NCBI GenBank assembly: GCA_947450745.1
Contig: CANFYD010000321.1
Span: forward strand, 1-5,194
Direction of reading: 5' to 3'
From: Burkholderiales bacterium
Lineage (GTDB): Bacteria > Pseudomonadota > Gammaproteobacteria > Burkholderiales > Burkholderiaceae_C
Length of the DNA stretch: 5,194 nt
Shown here: piece by piece, positions 4,657 through 5,194 of the stretch
Layout of the letters: every line of letters starts with the position of its first letter
How positions within the stretch are numbered: position 1 is the stretch's first letter
Program-made: the position numbers and the translations under genes
The notes under the pieces: model-generated
Seen by the model: only the letters and a program-made list of their open reading frames with translations
The model's database searches: none
Told to the model about the DNA's origin: nothing

Positions 4657-5194
4657 ATGCTGAAGTTCGATCTGCTCAAAACCGAAGGCCACGCACGCCG
4701 TGGCCAAATGACGCTCAACCACGGCGTCGTGCAAACCCCCATCTTCATGCCGGTGGGCACTTATGGCACCGTCAAGGGCGTGATGCCGCGCTCGCTCGAG
4801 GAAATGGGCGCTCAGATCATCCTGGGCAACACCTTCCACCTGTGGCTGCGGCCGGGCATGGACGTGATCCAGCAGTTTGGCGGCCTGCACCGGTTCGAGA
4901 GCTGGAACAAACCGATCCTGACCGACAGCGGCGGCTTCCAGGTCTGGAGCCTGGGGGAAATGCGCAAGATCTCGGAAGAGGGCGTCAAGTTCGCTTCGCC
5001 GGTGAACGGCGACAAGTTGTTCCTGACGCCCGAGATTTCGATGCAGATCCAGACGGTGCTCAATTCCGACATCGTCATGCAGTTCGACGAATGCACGCCC
5101 TACGAAAGCAAGGGCCACCTGACGACCGAGAAAGAGGCGCAAACCTCGATGGAGCTGAGCCTGCGCTGGGCCAAGCGCTGCGCCGACGAGTTCA
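4657..5194 (+). CDS. tgt: Queuine tRNA-ribosyltransferase Tgt (partial, 3' end outside window)
   Basis: tRNA-guanine transglycosylase, which swaps guanine-34 for preQ1 in tRNAs for Asp, Asn, His and Tyr, a step of queuosine synthesis in the cytoplasm. 179 codons are present of a protein usually about 375-390 long. Highly conserved stretches are visible: TPIFMPVGTYGTVKGVMP (27-44), GAQIILGNTFHLWLRPG (51-67), LTDSGGFQVWSLG (88-100, D90 equals E. coli D89) and MQFDECTPY (141-149, D144 and C146 in the preQ1 pocket). The nucleophilic aspartate (D264 in E. coli) and the zinc site lie beyond the edge. After CTPY the loop ESKGHLTTEKEAQTS is longer than in E. coli. The ATG at 4657 matches the family N-terminus (MLKFDLL) and lacks a Shine-Dalgarno. 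queA, its usual upstream partner in enterics, is absent here; the upstream neighbour is divergent yigZ. Confidence 0.97.
   Translation, partial: MLKFDLLKTEGHARRGQMTLNHGVVQTPIFMPVGTYGTVKGVMPRSLEEMGAQIILGNTFHLWLRPGMDVIQQFGGLHRFESWNKPILTDSGGFQVWSLGEMRKISEEGVKFASPVNGDKLFLTPEISMQIQTVLNSDIVMQFDECTPYESKGHLTTEKEAQTSMELSLRWAKRCADEF
4687..4705 (+). other. GC-rich hairpin in the early tgt coding sequence
   Basis: GGCCACG (4687-4693) and CGTGGCC (4699-4705) form a perfect 7-bp stem around a CACGC loop, starting 31 nt into the coding sequence (codons 11-17). If tgt is leaderless, this is the first strong structure a ribosome meets. It may simply be a by-product of the conserved Gly-His-Ala-Arg-Arg-Gly stretch in GC-rich codons. 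Confidence 0.5.

Noticed and set aside
4599..4760. Upstream extension of yigZ to an ATG at 4760
   Set aside because: The extra 54 residues are antisense to tgt and not part of the YigZ family; the ATG at 4598 fits the family N-terminus.
4177..5142. Minus-strand open frame of 321 codons opposite tgt, running into yigZ
   Set aside because: Antisense to the well-conserved tgt and out of frame within yigZ, with no recognisable domain.

Overview
The window is GC-rich DNA (judged by eye). Codon third positions are mostly G/C, and long stop-free antisense frames are common. The protein sequences closely match proteobacterial families. The organism is most likely a beta-proteobacterium of the Burkholderiales/Comamonadaceae type. 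That placement is an inference from GC richness, the weak Shine-Dalgarno sites, the ACAAT-type -10 boxes and the long form of Tgt; no 16S gene or other decisive marker is present.

Layout. Bases 1-3852, all on the minus strand, look like one transcription unit read right to left: amiD (outer-membrane lipoprotein N-acetylmuramoyl-L-alanine amidase), dppB and dppC (the two permeases of a dipeptide ABC transporter) and dppD (its first ATPase, cut off by the window edge). amiD and dppB are 6 nt apart, and dppC and dppD abut as TGA|ATG. dppB and dppC are instead separated by a 359-bp spacer (1589-1947). The spacer holds two nested inverted-repeat structures, one of which looks like a REP/BIME element. 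Bases 3853-4007 are intergenic and carry a candidate amiD promoter. Bases 4008-4598 (minus) encode a YigZ/IMPACT-family protein. From 4657 (plus) the 5' part of tgt (queuine tRNA-ribosyltransferase) runs off the right end.

How the genes fit together. AmiD releases stem peptides from murein fragments in the periplasm, and DppBCD(F) imports short peptides across the inner membrane. Their shared operon, with no dppA binding-protein gene ahead of dppB in this window, suggests cell-wall peptide recycling or scavenging. yigZ and tgt are unrelated housekeeping genes that share a 58-bp divergent promoter region. On both sides an ACAAT box ends exactly 7 nt before the ATG, which predicts leaderless or near-leaderless mRNAs.

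I see no CRISPR array, phage, toxin, defence or biosynthetic system, and no RNA gene. The most interesting points are the amiD-dpp linkage, the four alternating GGCGGGTCG cores inside the operon, and the back-to-back leaderless promoters. None amounts to a clearly new system.
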